From Chitinophaga varians (GTDB lineage Bacteria; Bacteroidota; Bacteroidia; Chitinophagales; Chitinophagaceae), in assembly GCF_012641275.1 (NCBI RefSeq), contig NZ_JABAIA010000001.1:1054001-1118000 (forward strand): 64,000 nt of DNA. Direction: 5' to 3'. Shown one piece after another: positions 34,679 through 44,100 of the stretch (the first letter of the stretch is position 1; every line of letters starts with the position of its first letter). The notes below the pieces were generated by a model. That model was not told where the DNA came from. It saw nothing but the letters and a program-made list of their open reading frames with translations, and did not search any database. A program made the position numbers and the translations under genes.

Positions 34679-35863
34679 TCAGGAACCTGCTTTTTTTCTT
34701 TCGCGGTTAGGTACTACAAAGTCTTCCACATCTTCTGTGGTGATGGTTTTACCGGAGAGGATCACCAGTCTTTCCACCACGTTGCGCAGTTCGCGGATAT
34801 TACCTGACCAGTTGTGGTTTTGCAACGCTTTCATGGCTTCCTTGTCAATTCCTTTGCGGGCGATGCCGTATTCAGAGCACACAGCATCGAGGAAGTTATC
34901 GACCAGCAGTGGCACGTCATCGCGGCGGTCGTTGAGGGACGCCACGTGAATAAGGATGACGCTCAGGCGGTGGTAGAGGTCGAGGCGGAAGTTTTTGTCT
35001 TCCACTTCTTTCAGCAGATCTTTATTGGTAGCGGCCACCACACGCACGTCCACGCTGATTTCCTTGTCGCCGCCCACGCGGGTGATTTTCCCTTCCTGCA
35101 GGGCACGGAGCACTTTAGCCTGTGCGCTGAGGCTCATATCGCCGATTTCGTCGAGGAAAAGGGTACCGCCGCTCGCCTGTTCAAATTTACCAATGCGTTG
35201 TTTAACAGCGGAGGTGAAGGAGCCTTTTTCATGGCCGAAAAGTTCGCTTTCTATCAGTTCGCTGGGGATGGCCGCGCAGTTGACTTCCACCATCGGGCCG
35301 GCGGCGCGGTTGCTGCGCTCGTGGAGCCAGCGGGCCACCAGTTCCTTCCCTACCCCGTTTTCACCGGTGATCAGTACACGGGCATCGGTGGGCGCCACCT
35401 TCTCGATCGTTTCACGGATTTTCAGGATGGGCGCAGAAGAACCGATCATTTCCGGCACTTTGTTGACCTTGCGGCGCAGGGTCTTTGTTTCTGTCACCAG
35501 CTTGGTTTTGTCCATGGCATTGCGCAGGGTGATCAGCAGGCGGTTCAGGTCCGGTGGTTTGGAGATATAGTCATAGGCGCCTTTTTTCACAGCGTCAACG
35601 GCAGTATCGATATTACCATGGCCGGACACCATGATGATGGGCACGTCCTGGTTGATTTCCCGGGCTTTCTCCAGAAATTCCAAGCCATCCATTTTAGGCA
35701 TTTTGATATCGCACAATACGGCATCGTATTGTTTTGCCTGGAACATTTTAAATCCTTCCAAGCCGTCCGCAGCCTCGTCTACCTTATACCCTTCATAGCT
35801 CAGAATTTCAGTGAGTGTTTTACGGATGCTTTTTTCGTCGTCAATAATTAAAATGTTAGCCAT
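34679..35863 (-). CDS. NtrC-like response regulator lacking the DNA-binding domain
   Basis: The 394-residue protein has an N-terminal receiver domain (phosphoacceptor Asp52 in DAVLCDIKMPKMDG) and a sigma-54-activator AAA+ domain (Walker A GENGVGKE 167-174, Walker B GGTLFLDEIGDM). It then ends soon after the helical lid at RERKKAGS, with no Fis-type helix-turn-helix. The sigma-54 contact loop, normally GAFTGA, reads GSFTSA (214-219). It may act on sigma-54 polymerase without binding an enhancer, or have lost that role. A TATTTTTG box lies at 35913-35920 on the minus strand. No kinase gene is adjacent. Confidence 0.9.
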   Translation of the reverse strand: MANILIIDDEKSIRKTLTEILSYEGYKVDEAADGLEGFKMFQAKQYDAVLCDIKMPKMDGLEFLEKAREINQDVPIIMVSGHGNIDTAVDAVKKGAYDYISKPPDLNRLLITLRNAMDKTKLVTETKTLRRKVNKVPEMIGSSAPILKIRETIEKVAPTDARVLITGENGVGKELVARWLHERSNRAAGPMVEVNCAAIPSELIESELFGHEKGSFTSAVKQRIGKFEQASGGTLFLDEIGDMSLSAQAKVLRALQEGKITRVGGDKEISVDVRVVAATNKDLLKEVEDKNFRLDLYHRLSVILIHVASLNDRRDDVPLLVDNFLDAVCSEYGIARKGIDKEAMKALQNHNWSGNIRELRNVVERLVILSGKTITTEDVEDFVVPNRERKKAGS

Positions 35864-35912
35864 AGCGAATTTGAGATTTATAATACCGGTATAGCCCGGT
35901 AGTAATCAGCGC

Positions 35913-35920
35913 CAAAAATA
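35913..35920 (-). promoter_or_regulatory. Candidate -7 box for the regulator-hydrolase operon
   Basis: TATTTTTG on the minus strand matches TAnnTTTG, about 50 bases before the start codon; no -33 TTTG at standard spacing. Confidence 0.35.
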
Positions 35921-36144
35921 ACGGAGATTTGGCTATTTTCCACTTTGTTAGGTAGTTATTTGACAATTTACTCCGAAGAATGACCGCATTCAATTTACGT
36001 AAATTAACAGATGACTATCTTCGCGGCAGATAAATATCAAAATATCCGATGTTAAAATTCCCAAATGAAAAGTCTACTAACTTTACAGGGAATATGTGTA
36101 ATTTTATAATACAAACGAATACAGATCTGTAATTCCTTCCGCAT

Positions 36145-36957
36145 ATGAGCGATTTTTTGGAAGAACTGAAGCGGAGACACCAATTGGCTGCCGCAAATGC
36201 TTATCCCGCCACAAGTGTTGTAAGTGATTTTGCCAATAGTCTGATTAATTGGTTATTCCCCGAACACACCGGCCAGGTGATGGCCGATCCCGTACTATTA
36301 AAAGAGTACGGGCGCAAACTGGAGAAACAGCTGGAGACATTGTTGCTGCCGATGCAGCATCAGTTGCCCGCAGAAGCCGGCCATATCAGCCGGGATTTCA
36401 TGAGCAGGGTGCCACAGATATATGATGAGCTGACCAAAGACGCAAACGCCATTTTCCAGGGCGATCCGGCAGCGACCTGCCTGTATGAAGTGATCCGTGC
36501 CTATCCGGGGTTTTATGCCATTGCGTCTTACCGTATGGCGCATGCCCTGTACGAACTGAAGATACCGCTGCTGCCCAGGATGATCACGGAGCTGGCGCAT
36601 GCCCGCACCGGTATTGACATTCATCCGGGAGCGGTGATAGCGCCGTTTTTTTGCATAGACCACGGTACCGGTATTGTTATTGGAGAAACCACCGTTATTG
36701 GTCAGCATGTAAAGCTGTACCAGGGCGTAACGCTGGGGGCCCTGAGTATAGAAAAGACGATGGCGCGCAGCAAGCGGCACCCGACCATCGAAGAGCATGT
36801 GGTGATTTATGCCGGCGCCACCATCCTGGGCGGCGACACGGTAATAGGCCATCACAGTGTTATAGGCGGCAACGTATGGCTGATACGGAGCGTTGAGCCT
36901 TTTTCCCGTATCTATTACAAAGCAGAGCATAAGTACCTGGAGAGCAATCACGAATAA
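36145..36957 (+). CDS. cysE: Serine O-acetyltransferase
   Basis: The 270-residue protein has an N-terminal helical domain (about 1-150) and a C-terminal left-handed beta-helix with hexapeptide repeats and the catalytic region GIDIHPGAVIAPFFCIDHGTG (His at about 162 and 173) and VKLYQGVTLGALS. It acetylates L-serine to O-acetylserine, the first step of cysteine synthesis. cysM follows 9 bases downstream, so both steps are in one operon. The N-terminal extension is of the longer EpsC-like type. Confidence 0.92.
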   Translation: MSDFLEELKRRHQLAAANAYPATSVVSDFANSLINWLFPEHTGQVMADPVLLKEYGRKLEKQLETLLLPMQHQLPAEAGHISRDFMSRVPQIYDELTKDANAIFQGDPAATCLYEVIRAYPGFYAIASYRMAHALYELKIPLLPRMITELAHARTGIDIHPGAVIAPFFCIDHGTGIVIGETTVIGQHVKLYQGVTLGALSIEKTMARSKRHPTIEEHVVIYAGATILGGDTVIGHHSVIGGNVWLIRSVEPFSRIYYKAEHKYLESNHE

Positions 36958-36966
36958 CTACCGATT

Positions 36967-37839
36967 ATGGCGACAATACTGGACCTCGTTGGCAATACGC
37001 CAATGGTGGAATTACAACGGATTCCGGAGAACCCGGACGTTAAAATATATGCTAAACTGGAAGGCACCAATCCCGGTGGCAGTGTGAAGGACCGGGCCGC
37101 CTATGGCATGATCAAGGGAGCGCTGGACAGGGGTGAGATACGCAAGGGCACCCGGCTGATAGAAGCCACCAGCGGCAATACCGGCATAGCGCTGGCGATG
37201 ATCGCCAATTTGTTCGGTATCGAGATAGACCTGGTGATGCCGGCCGACTCCACGCTGGAGCGGGTACAGACCATGCAGGCCTATGGCGCCAGAGTGGTGC
37301 TGGAAGAGTCTATGGAGACCTCCATTGACTATGCCAATGCACAGGTGGCCAAAGGCGGCTATGTGATGCTGAACCAGTTTGCCAATCCGGACAACTACGG
37401 CATGCACTATAAAACCACCGGCCCTGAAATCTGGCGGGACACGGCCGGCCAGGTCACCCATTTTGTGAGCGCCATGGGCACTACAGGCACCATTATGGGC
37501 GTATCAAAGTACCTGAAGGAGCAGAACCCGGCGGTGCAGATTGTGGGCTGTCAGCCTACCGATGGCTCCAAAATACCGGGTATCCGTAAATGGCCGGAGG
37601 CCTATCTCCCTAAAATATTTGATAAATCGAGGGTGGATGTGACCATGGAGATCGATGAAAAAGAGGCCAGGGAGATGACCAAAAGACTGGCAAAGGAAGA
37701 AGCCATTTTCTGTGGTATGAGCAGCGGCGGAGCCATGGCAGCGGCTTTACGGCTTTCACGGGAACTGACTGGTGGCGTGATCGTGGGCATTATTTGTGAC
37801 CGGGGCGACCGGTACCTGTCGAGCGACTTGTTTGCCTGA
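36967..37839 (+). CDS. cysM: Cysteine synthase (CysM type)
   Basis: A 290-residue fold-type II PLP enzyme with the Schiff-base Lys41 in NPGGSVKDRAA, the substrate loop EATSGNTGIALAM, and the phosphate-binding GTTGTIMG. It replaces the acetyl group of O-acetylserine with sulfide (or thiosulfate for the CysM class). Length and sequence favour CysM, but CysK cannot be ruled out by eye. It is the second gene of the cysE-cysM operon. Confidence 0.92.
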   Translation: MATILDLVGNTPMVELQRIPENPDVKIYAKLEGTNPGGSVKDRAAYGMIKGALDRGEIRKGTRLIEATSGNTGIALAMIANLFGIEIDLVMPADSTLERVQTMQAYGARVVLEESMETSIDYANAQVAKGGYVMLNQFANPDNYGMHYKTTGPEIWRDTAGQVTHFVSAMGTTGTIMGVSKYLKEQNPAVQIVGCQPTDGSKIPGIRKWPEAYLPKIFDKSRVDVTMEIDEKEAREMTKRLAKEEAIFCGMSSGGAMAAALRLSRELTGGVIVGIICDRGDRYLSSDLFA

Positions 37840-37855
37840 ACTACTGTATAAAAAC

Positions 37856-37888
37856 AAAAACGGCGAAGAGGATATCTTCGCCGTTTTT
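37856..37888. terminator. Bidirectional terminator between cysM and pdhB
   Basis: A perfect 14-bp stem (37856-37869 / 37875-37888), A-rich on one side and T-rich on the other, lies between convergent genes. Confidence 0.85.
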
Positions 37889-37906
37889 TTATGTTCCGAA
37901 GGGGAA

Positions 37907-38890
37907 TTATTTCTTCATGTACATTACTTCTTTTACCAGTTTCACGGTGCGTTCAACATCCGGCATGTACAGCTTCACCAGGTTGGGAGCGTAGTGCATC
38001 GGAGCATCAGGAGCAGTGATACGGCGGATCGGAGCGTCCAGGTAGTCGAAACCTTCTTTCTGGATGCGGTAAGCGATTTCAGAAGAAACGCTGGAGAACG
38101 GCCATTGTTCTTCCACGATCACCAGGCGGTTGGTTTTCTTAACAGACTCGAGGATGGTGAACCAGTCCAGCGGACGGATAGTACGCAGGTCGATCACTTC
38201 CGCTTCGATGCCTTCTTTCGCCAGTTCTTCCGCAGCGCCGAGGGCCACTTTCATCATTTTATTGAAGGAAACGATGGTCACATCTTTACCGGCACGTTTG
38301 ATGTCAGCTTTACCGATAGGGATGATGTACTCTTCTTCCGGTACTTCGCCCATATCGCCGTACATCACTTCACTTTCCATGAAAACAACCGGATCGTCAT
38401 CGCGGATAGCCGCTTTGAGCAAACCTTTCGCGTCATATGGATTGGACACGGAGATCACTTTCAGGCCGGGGATGTTAGCATAGTAGCTTTCAAAAGCTGT
38501 AGAGTGCTGAGCGCCCAGCTGACCGGCAGAGCCGTTAGGCCCGCGGAAAACGATCGGACAGCCAACCTGGCCACCACTCATGGCGAGCATTTTGGAAGCC
38601 GTATTCAGGATCTGGTCTAAAGCCAGTGTTGCGAAGTTCCAGGTCATAAATTCCACTACCGGGCGAAGGCCGTTCTGTGCAGCACCAACGCCAATGGCAG
38701 CAAATCCAAGTTCAGCGATCGGCGTGTCAATCACACGTTTTGGACCAAACTCATCGAGCATTCCCTGGCTCACTTTATAAGCACCATTGTATTCGGCTAC
38801 TTCCTCCCCCATCAGTAATACCCGTTCATCACGGCGAAATTCCTCCTGCAGGGCTTCTCTTAAGGCTTGTCTGAAAGCTATCTGACGCAT
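37907..38890 (-). CDS. pdhB: Pyruvate (2-oxoacid) dehydrogenase E1 component, beta subunit
   Basis: A 327-residue transketolase-like beta subunit: RVLLMGEEVAEYNGAYKVSQGM, GFAAIGVGAAQNGLRPVVEF and the C-terminal VEEQWPFSSVSSEIAYRIQ domain. With the alpha subunit it decarboxylates pyruvate using thiamine diphosphate. The alpha-subunit, E2 and E3 genes are not adjacent, so the complex is encoded at dispersed loci. A textbook promoter precedes it. Confidence 0.93.
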   Translation of the reverse strand: MRQIAFRQALREALQEEFRRDERVLLMGEEVAEYNGAYKVSQGMLDEFGPKRVIDTPIAELGFAAIGVGAAQNGLRPVVEFMTWNFATLALDQILNTASKMLAMSGGQVGCPIVFRGPNGSAGQLGAQHSTAFESYYANIPGLKVISVSNPYDAKGLLKAAIRDDDPVVFMESEVMYGDMGEVPEEEYIIPIGKADIKRAGKDVTIVSFNKMMKVALGAAEELAKEGIEAEVIDLRTIRPLDWFTILESVKKTNRLVIVEEQWPFSSVSSEIAYRIQKEGFDYLDAPIRRITAPDAPMHYAPNLVKLYMPDVERTVKLVKEVMYMKK

Positions 38891-38943
38891 GCTATTCTTA
38901 ATAAAGTTTGAAAGTTTAAGTGCCTGATTGTCGTAAGGCAGGG

Positions 38944-38974
38944 CAAAAATATTGTTTGTTGGTGAAAAAGCAAA
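38944..38974 (-). promoter_or_regulatory. Promoter of pdhB
   Basis: On the minus strand TTTG (38971-38974), a 19-base spacer and TATTTTTG (38944-38951) match the Bacteroidota -33/-7 consensus exactly. Predicted start near 38938 leaves a leader of about 48 bases. Confidence 0.7.
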
Positions 38975-39139
38975 GGATTAATAATTAATATGACAGCCAG
39001 CCCATAAATATTTAACTATTTGATTATTTAAACATTTAATTAATTTTATATTTAAATTTATATTTATCTAATTAATGTCGGTTACCGGTTATTTCCATCT
39101 CGTTTAAATATTAAAATATTAAAACATATACCTTATCCT

Positions 39140-39760
39140 ATGGTTACGCTGACCATTCTCACGATCAGTTTTCTCACCGCGATATCCTGCAAAATCAAGA
39201 AGGTAAAATCACCGGTAGCACTGGCACTCACCTGGTATGTCCATATCATATTCCTATTCTTTTCGGTGATCTGCCTGTTGCTGATGATCAACGGATATGG
39301 ATTTAAAGGCACCCAAACGGAGCGCATCTTCTTCACGCTTTATGCCGGCAGCGGCATGGTCCTGTATGGACTGAGCAAGCCCGGTACCGATGCCAGGCAC
39401 GCCTATCTGACAGTGCTCTTCAGTTTCCCGTTTGTATTGTTGCTGGGCCTCGTTATCCCGCCGCTGCGTATCCTGACACTGGTGGTAACGCTCACCCTGT
39501 TGTCTGACAGCGACTTTCGCCGGTACACCATCGATGATGACCACGCCCTGCAGAGCAAAACAAGCGGCATTCTGTCGGTAACGCCTGCCTACAGCATGGT
39601 CACAGACAAATACTGGCTGTTTGAAGAAATTACACCTGATGTGATTAAACCTCGTCAGGCCGTAAGCAACCTGCGGTTAAAGAAAAAGGGAGAAGACAGC
39701 GTATTGGTGCAATGGGGTTATGGGAAGATGCGGAAAGACACGCTGCTGGCGCTGGAATAA
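39140..39760 (+). CDS. Unrecognised membrane protein
   Basis: This 206-residue protein has about four hydrophobic segments (roughly 1-17, 28-50, 65-80 and 90-122) followed by a soluble C-terminal part of about 80 residues. No family is recognised. It stands alone, preceded by a very AT-rich region and followed directly by a 31-bp palindrome. Confidence 0.65.
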   Translation: MVTLTILTISFLTAISCKIKKVKSPVALALTWYVHIIFLFFSVICLLLMINGYGFKGTQTERIFFTLYAGSGMVLYGLSKPGTDARHAYLTVLFSFPFVLLLGLVIPPLRILTLVVTLTLLSDSDFRRYTIDDDHALQSKTSGILSVTPAYSMVTDKYWLFEEITPDVIKPRQAVSNLRLKKKGEDSVLVQWGYGKMRKDTLLALE

Positions 39761-39764
39761 ATTT

Positions 39765-39841
39765 TTTGATTTACGATTTTTTGATTTTGGGATTTCGGGA
39801 GATGTTCGCAAAATCCCAAAATCAAAAAATCGTAAATCAAA
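39765..39841. repeat. 31-bp perfect palindrome between convergent genes
   Basis: Bases 39765-39795 are the exact reverse complement of 39811-39841, with a 15-base loop. The element fills the whole gap between the stop codons of the membrane protein gene and the thiolase gene. Its sequence theme (GATTTACGATTTTTTGATTTT) is close to the arms of the palindrome at 23696-23842. It could terminate both genes, although it has no classical GC-rich stem. Confidence 0.9.
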
Positions 39842-41014
39842 TTATGCTTTTTCTATGATCATCGCGCTGGCGCCGCCACCACCGTTACAGATGGCAGCCA
39901 GGCCATAGCGGGCATTGTTTTCATGCAGGATGGAATTGAGGGTCACCACTATTCTGGCGCCACTGCAACCGATCGGGTGTCCCATAGCGACTGCTCCGCC
40001 CCATACATTCACTTTGTCCAGCGGCATGTTCAGGTCTCTCGCATTGGCAATGGGCACGCAGGAGAAGGCTTCGTTCACCTCCGCGAAATCCATGTCAGTG
40101 ATTTTCAGGTTGGCCTTGGCCAGCGCTTTTTCCGCCGCTTTCACCGGGGTAGTGGTAAACCATTCCGGCGCCTGGTTGGCATCGGCAAAGCTGATAATTT
40201 TAGCCAGCGGCTTCAGGCCCAGCTCCTTCAGTTTTTCTCCGCTTACCAGTACCACGGCAGCAGCGCCATCATTAATGTTGGACGCGTTGGCAGCGGTGAT
40301 GGTACCATCTTTCTGGAAAGTGGGTTTCAGTGTAGGCACTTTTTCCAGGATCACCTTTTTATAGTCTTCGTCTTCGGACACTGTCACCACTGTTTTACCG
40401 GGTATTTCCACCGGCACCACTTCTTTTTTGAAGTAGCCTTTTTCCCAGGCAACAGCAGCACGGCGGTAGCTTTCGATGGCGTAGGCGTCCTGGTCTTCCC
40501 GGGTAATCTTATATTCTGCTGCGCAAAGTTCTGCAGCATTGCCCATGTGAAAATCTTTGTAGGGGTCCCAGAGGCCGTCGCGGATGATGCCGTCTGTCAC
40601 CGTGCCGTGGCCCAGTTTATAACCGGTACGGGCTTTATCCAGGTAATATGGTACGCCGCTCATATTCTCCATACCGCCGGCCACTACAATATCGTTATCC
40701 CCCAGCAGGATGCTCTGCGCGCCCAGCATAATGGCTTTCATACCGGAAGCACATACCTTGTTGACACCGGTGCAGGGCACTGTATTCGGCAAACCTGCGC
40801 CCAGGCTGGCCTGTGTGGCAGGTGCCTGCCCCAGGTTCGCACTGATCACGTTGCCCATATATACTTCATTCACTTTAGCGGCATCTACTCCTGCCCGCTC
40901 CAATGCAGCTTTAATAACGGCAGAACCCAGCTTTACGGCCGAAACGCCGGCCAGTGTACCGTTGAAACCACCAATAGGTGTACGGACCGCGGCTACTATA
41001 AAAACTTCTTTCAT
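39842..41014 (-). CDS. Acetyl-CoA acetyltransferase (thiolase)
   Basis: The 390-residue thiolase starts at MKEVFIVAAVRTPIGGF (41014); the 24 codons further upstream overlap the promoter and are not family-like. The acyl-accepting Cys88 lies in NKVCASGMKA, and the C-terminal GHPIGCSGAR and CNGGGGASA boxes carry the second Cys and the oxyanion region. It interconverts acetyl-CoA and acetoacetyl-CoA (or a longer 3-ketoacyl-CoA). It is a single gene. Confidence 0.93.
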   Translation of the reverse strand: MKEVFIVAAVRTPIGGFNGTLAGVSAVKLGSAVIKAALERAGVDAAKVNEVYMGNVISANLGQAPATQASLGAGLPNTVPCTGVNKVCASGMKAIMLGAQSILLGDNDIVVAGGMENMSGVPYYLDKARTGYKLGHGTVTDGIIRDGLWDPYKDFHMGNAAELCAAEYKITREDQDAYAIESYRRAAVAWEKGYFKKEVVPVEIPGKTVVTVSEDEDYKKVILEKVPTLKPTFQKDGTITAANASNINDGAAAVVLVSGEKLKELGLKPLAKIISFADANQAPEWFTTTPVKAAEKALAKANLKITDMDFAEVNEAFSCVPIANARDLNMPLDKVNVWGGAVAMGHPIGCSGARIVVTLNSILHENNARYGLAAICNGGGGASAMIIEKA

Positions 41015-41053
41015 CTGTTTATTAAGATTGTTTGGCTTGTTTGGATAATCTAC

Positions 41054-41061
41054 CAAATATA
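41054..41061 (-). promoter_or_regulatory. Candidate -7 box for the thiolase gene
   Basis: TATATTTG on the minus strand fits TAnnTTTG, 40 bases before the start codon. About 19 bases upstream there is only a T-run instead of TTTG. Confidence 0.4.
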
Positions 41062-41086
41062 AGGAAAGCTGATTTGGAAAAAACAA

Positions 41087-41168
41087 CAGGCGAATAACGA
41101 ATTTTGAGCGAAAAACAGCAAATACTGAAAGCTGTTTAATGTATCGCCCGGGATTCGTTATCCGCCTG
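41087..41168. repeat. Nested palindrome between the PKD-protein and thiolase genes
   Basis: Outer arms 41087-41102 and 41153-41168 pair at 15 of 16 bases. An inner hairpin AAACAGC/GCTGTTT (41113-41119 / 41131-41137) sits inside. It probably forms the transcript end of the large PKD-protein gene. Confidence 0.7.
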
Positions 41169-41193
41169 CTTTAAATGCCTGTTTTTATTGATT

Positions 41194-44100
41194 TTATTGA
41201 ATACTTATCAGCACCGGCTTTTGTTTTTCCCTGCCGCTCACCTGCACATAATACAACCCTTTCGGCATATGGCCCAGGTCCATCACTGTCTGTTTGTCTT
41301 TCATCAACAGGCTGTGAACGATCCTGCCGGAAGTGTTGTACACATGGATCAATAATGGCTGTGCAGGCTGCTTTTCCAGTTGCAGGTATACCGCGCCGGA
41401 AGAAGGGTTGGGATAGACCGTCAGCACGCTGGCTGTCAGTCTGGCTTCCTCCAGGCCGGTGATCACCATGGCCAGCGGCGCAGAGATTGCATTGCAATCG
41501 CCACCGGCGCTTACCTGTACCTGATAGCTGCCATCTGCTTTGGCCCTTATAGCCCTGCTGGTAGCGCCCTGCACCGGAAGACCGTTCCTGTACCACTGAT
41601 AAGCGCCTGCCACAGATGATTCCAGCGTATCGCCACGTTGCGCTATCAATGGTATCGCCGGCATATTTTTCACTTCGAAAGGCTGTGACCAGGCGCTGCT
41701 TTCTGCCGGGCTGCTGGACATTACCCTGATGCGGTATTGTTTTCCGCAAGGCAAATTGTCCGGCAGTTTAACATTGGCAGACACCCGCGAACTAGTCGAC
41801 GGGAAGCTGACGATATCCGTCACGACCGGCGCTTCTGCCCTTGCACCAGGTACCGGGCCGTTGTCGGCATTGGCTAACTGTATGGTATATACGTTATCTG
41901 CATTACGTGCCACCGGGAATGTTACTGTCACCGGCACACTGTCTTTCACCTGCACCACGGCGGCATTGCTGTCCACCACCGGCGGTAAGGCCGCAGGCAG
42001 TTTCACTATAACCGTATCGGAAACCGTATAGCCGTACATGGTAGCACGCAGCCAGTAAGTGCCCGGCGCAGATACAAACAGCTGGTGCGTAGTGTCTCCG
42101 GTAGACCATAACCAATAAATGTCATTCATCGCCCCGCCGATAGCATCGTAGCCTTCCAGCAGAATCGGCTGGCCGTTGCGCAGCACGGTGTCAGGGCCAA
42201 GGTTGATGCTGATACGTGGACGGATATAGGCAGTATTAATTACAGAATCCCTGATGCCCAGGCTGTCTGTCACCAGCAGCTTCACCAGGTAACTGCCCGG
42301 CGCAGCGTAGGTATGTGCTGTATTCCAACTGACGGCCGAAGTTCCGTCGCCGAAGCTCCAGGACGCGCTGGCATTGCCGGTTTTAACGATAGACGTATTG
42401 GTGAAGTTCATGGTGTATAAACCATCGTTCGCACGTTTGGCCTCAAAACCCGCTGTCGGCCCTACGTGCGGAAGCGTTACCACAATTGTATCTGCAACAG
42501 TCTGACCATACATAGTAGCACGCAGCCAGTAAGTGCCCGGCGTATTGATCTGCAGCCGGTGCGTCGTGTCGCCGGTGGACCATAACCAATAAATGTCATT
42601 CATCGCCCCGCCGATAGCATCGTAGCCTTCCAGCAGAATCGGCTGGCCGTCGCGCAGCACGGTGTCAGGGCCAAGGTTGATGCTGATACGTGGACGGATA
42701 TAGACAGTATTAATTACAGAATCCCTGATGCCCAGGCTGTCTGTCACCAGCAGCTTCACCAGATAACTGCCCGGCGCAGCGTAGGTATGTGCTGTATTCC
42801 AACTGACAGCCGAAGTTCCATCGCCGAAAGTCCAGAAAGCGCTGGCATTGCCGGTTTTAACAACGGAGGTATTGGTGAAATTCATGGTGTATTTCCCGTC
42901 GATGGCACGCATGGCCGTAAAGCCGGCCGTGGGCGGCAACGGCAGTCCTGCAATGGTTATCTGTTTTGTAGTGTCGCCAGTGCCGGCAATGTTGTCACGC
43001 ACTTTCATTCTGACACGATAGCTACCGGTAGCGGCATATCTATGTGTTATAGTAAGATTGCTTTTGCCATCCAGGACACCGGTAGCCCCATCGCCAAACT
43101 CCCATTCGCTGCGGAATTGTCCTTCATCCATATTTTGGGAAACGTTGGTGAAGGTGACTTCTTTTGTATTGGCATTAACGGTATAACTAAAGTCCGGCAC
43201 CAGTACTGGCATTACTTTTACTATCTTGATGATCGTATCTCCGTTACCGGCACCTTTCCACATTTTCACCCGATAGTCGCCATATGCCGGGAACACATGC
43301 GTAACAAATGTTCCGCTGTCCTTCGGAGAGCCATCCCCAAACAGCCAGTAAGGGGTGCGGGCATCACCAGGTGCAACGTATGGCGCAAAATTATAGCTGA
43401 GACGGTTGCCGGTGTTTACGGCATAACTAAAGTCGTCCACAAAAGTGCCTTTTAGCACGTGGATGGTGTCTACACCTTCATAATGAGGCGCTGTAACTTT
43501 TGCATAATAAGTGCCTGCCTTGTTGACACGCAGGTATTTTCCGCTCACGACATCCGGGTACCACACCACATTGACAGCGGGATCATAGAAATAAGGATCG
43601 TTTACTTTCAGTTCGATGGTGGGGCCGTTATAGGTCACATCCGGGCCAAGGTCCAGCGGAGGCCATACTTTCACCTGTTCTGTAATGGTGAAACGATAAC
43701 CGTCATTGGTCTGTGACTGCATGGTAACCGTGTAGGTACCAGCTTGTGCGAAGGTGTGTTCTATAGTCCGGCTGGACGTAAGGTAATCTCCTGTTCCGTC
43801 TCCAAATGACCAACGTGTGTCACTTAGTCCGGTTATCTGTGAGGTGTTTTCAAAATAAAGCTTGGACGCATCCCCTGGTTTAGAGGTATATGTCATGCTA
43901 CCTGTTGGATTATTTGACAACGGTGGCAGTACTTCGATCGTATCAACTGAACTGATGCCATAACGTGTAGCTGTCAGGCTATATACGCCCGGCAGTTTGA
44001 GCGTTACCACGCGGCTTGTTTCCCCGGTAGACCATTTCCATGAGATCTCTCTGTCTCCCTTAAATACAGGGTCTACTGCCGTTTCCGCATCCAGTGTGAT

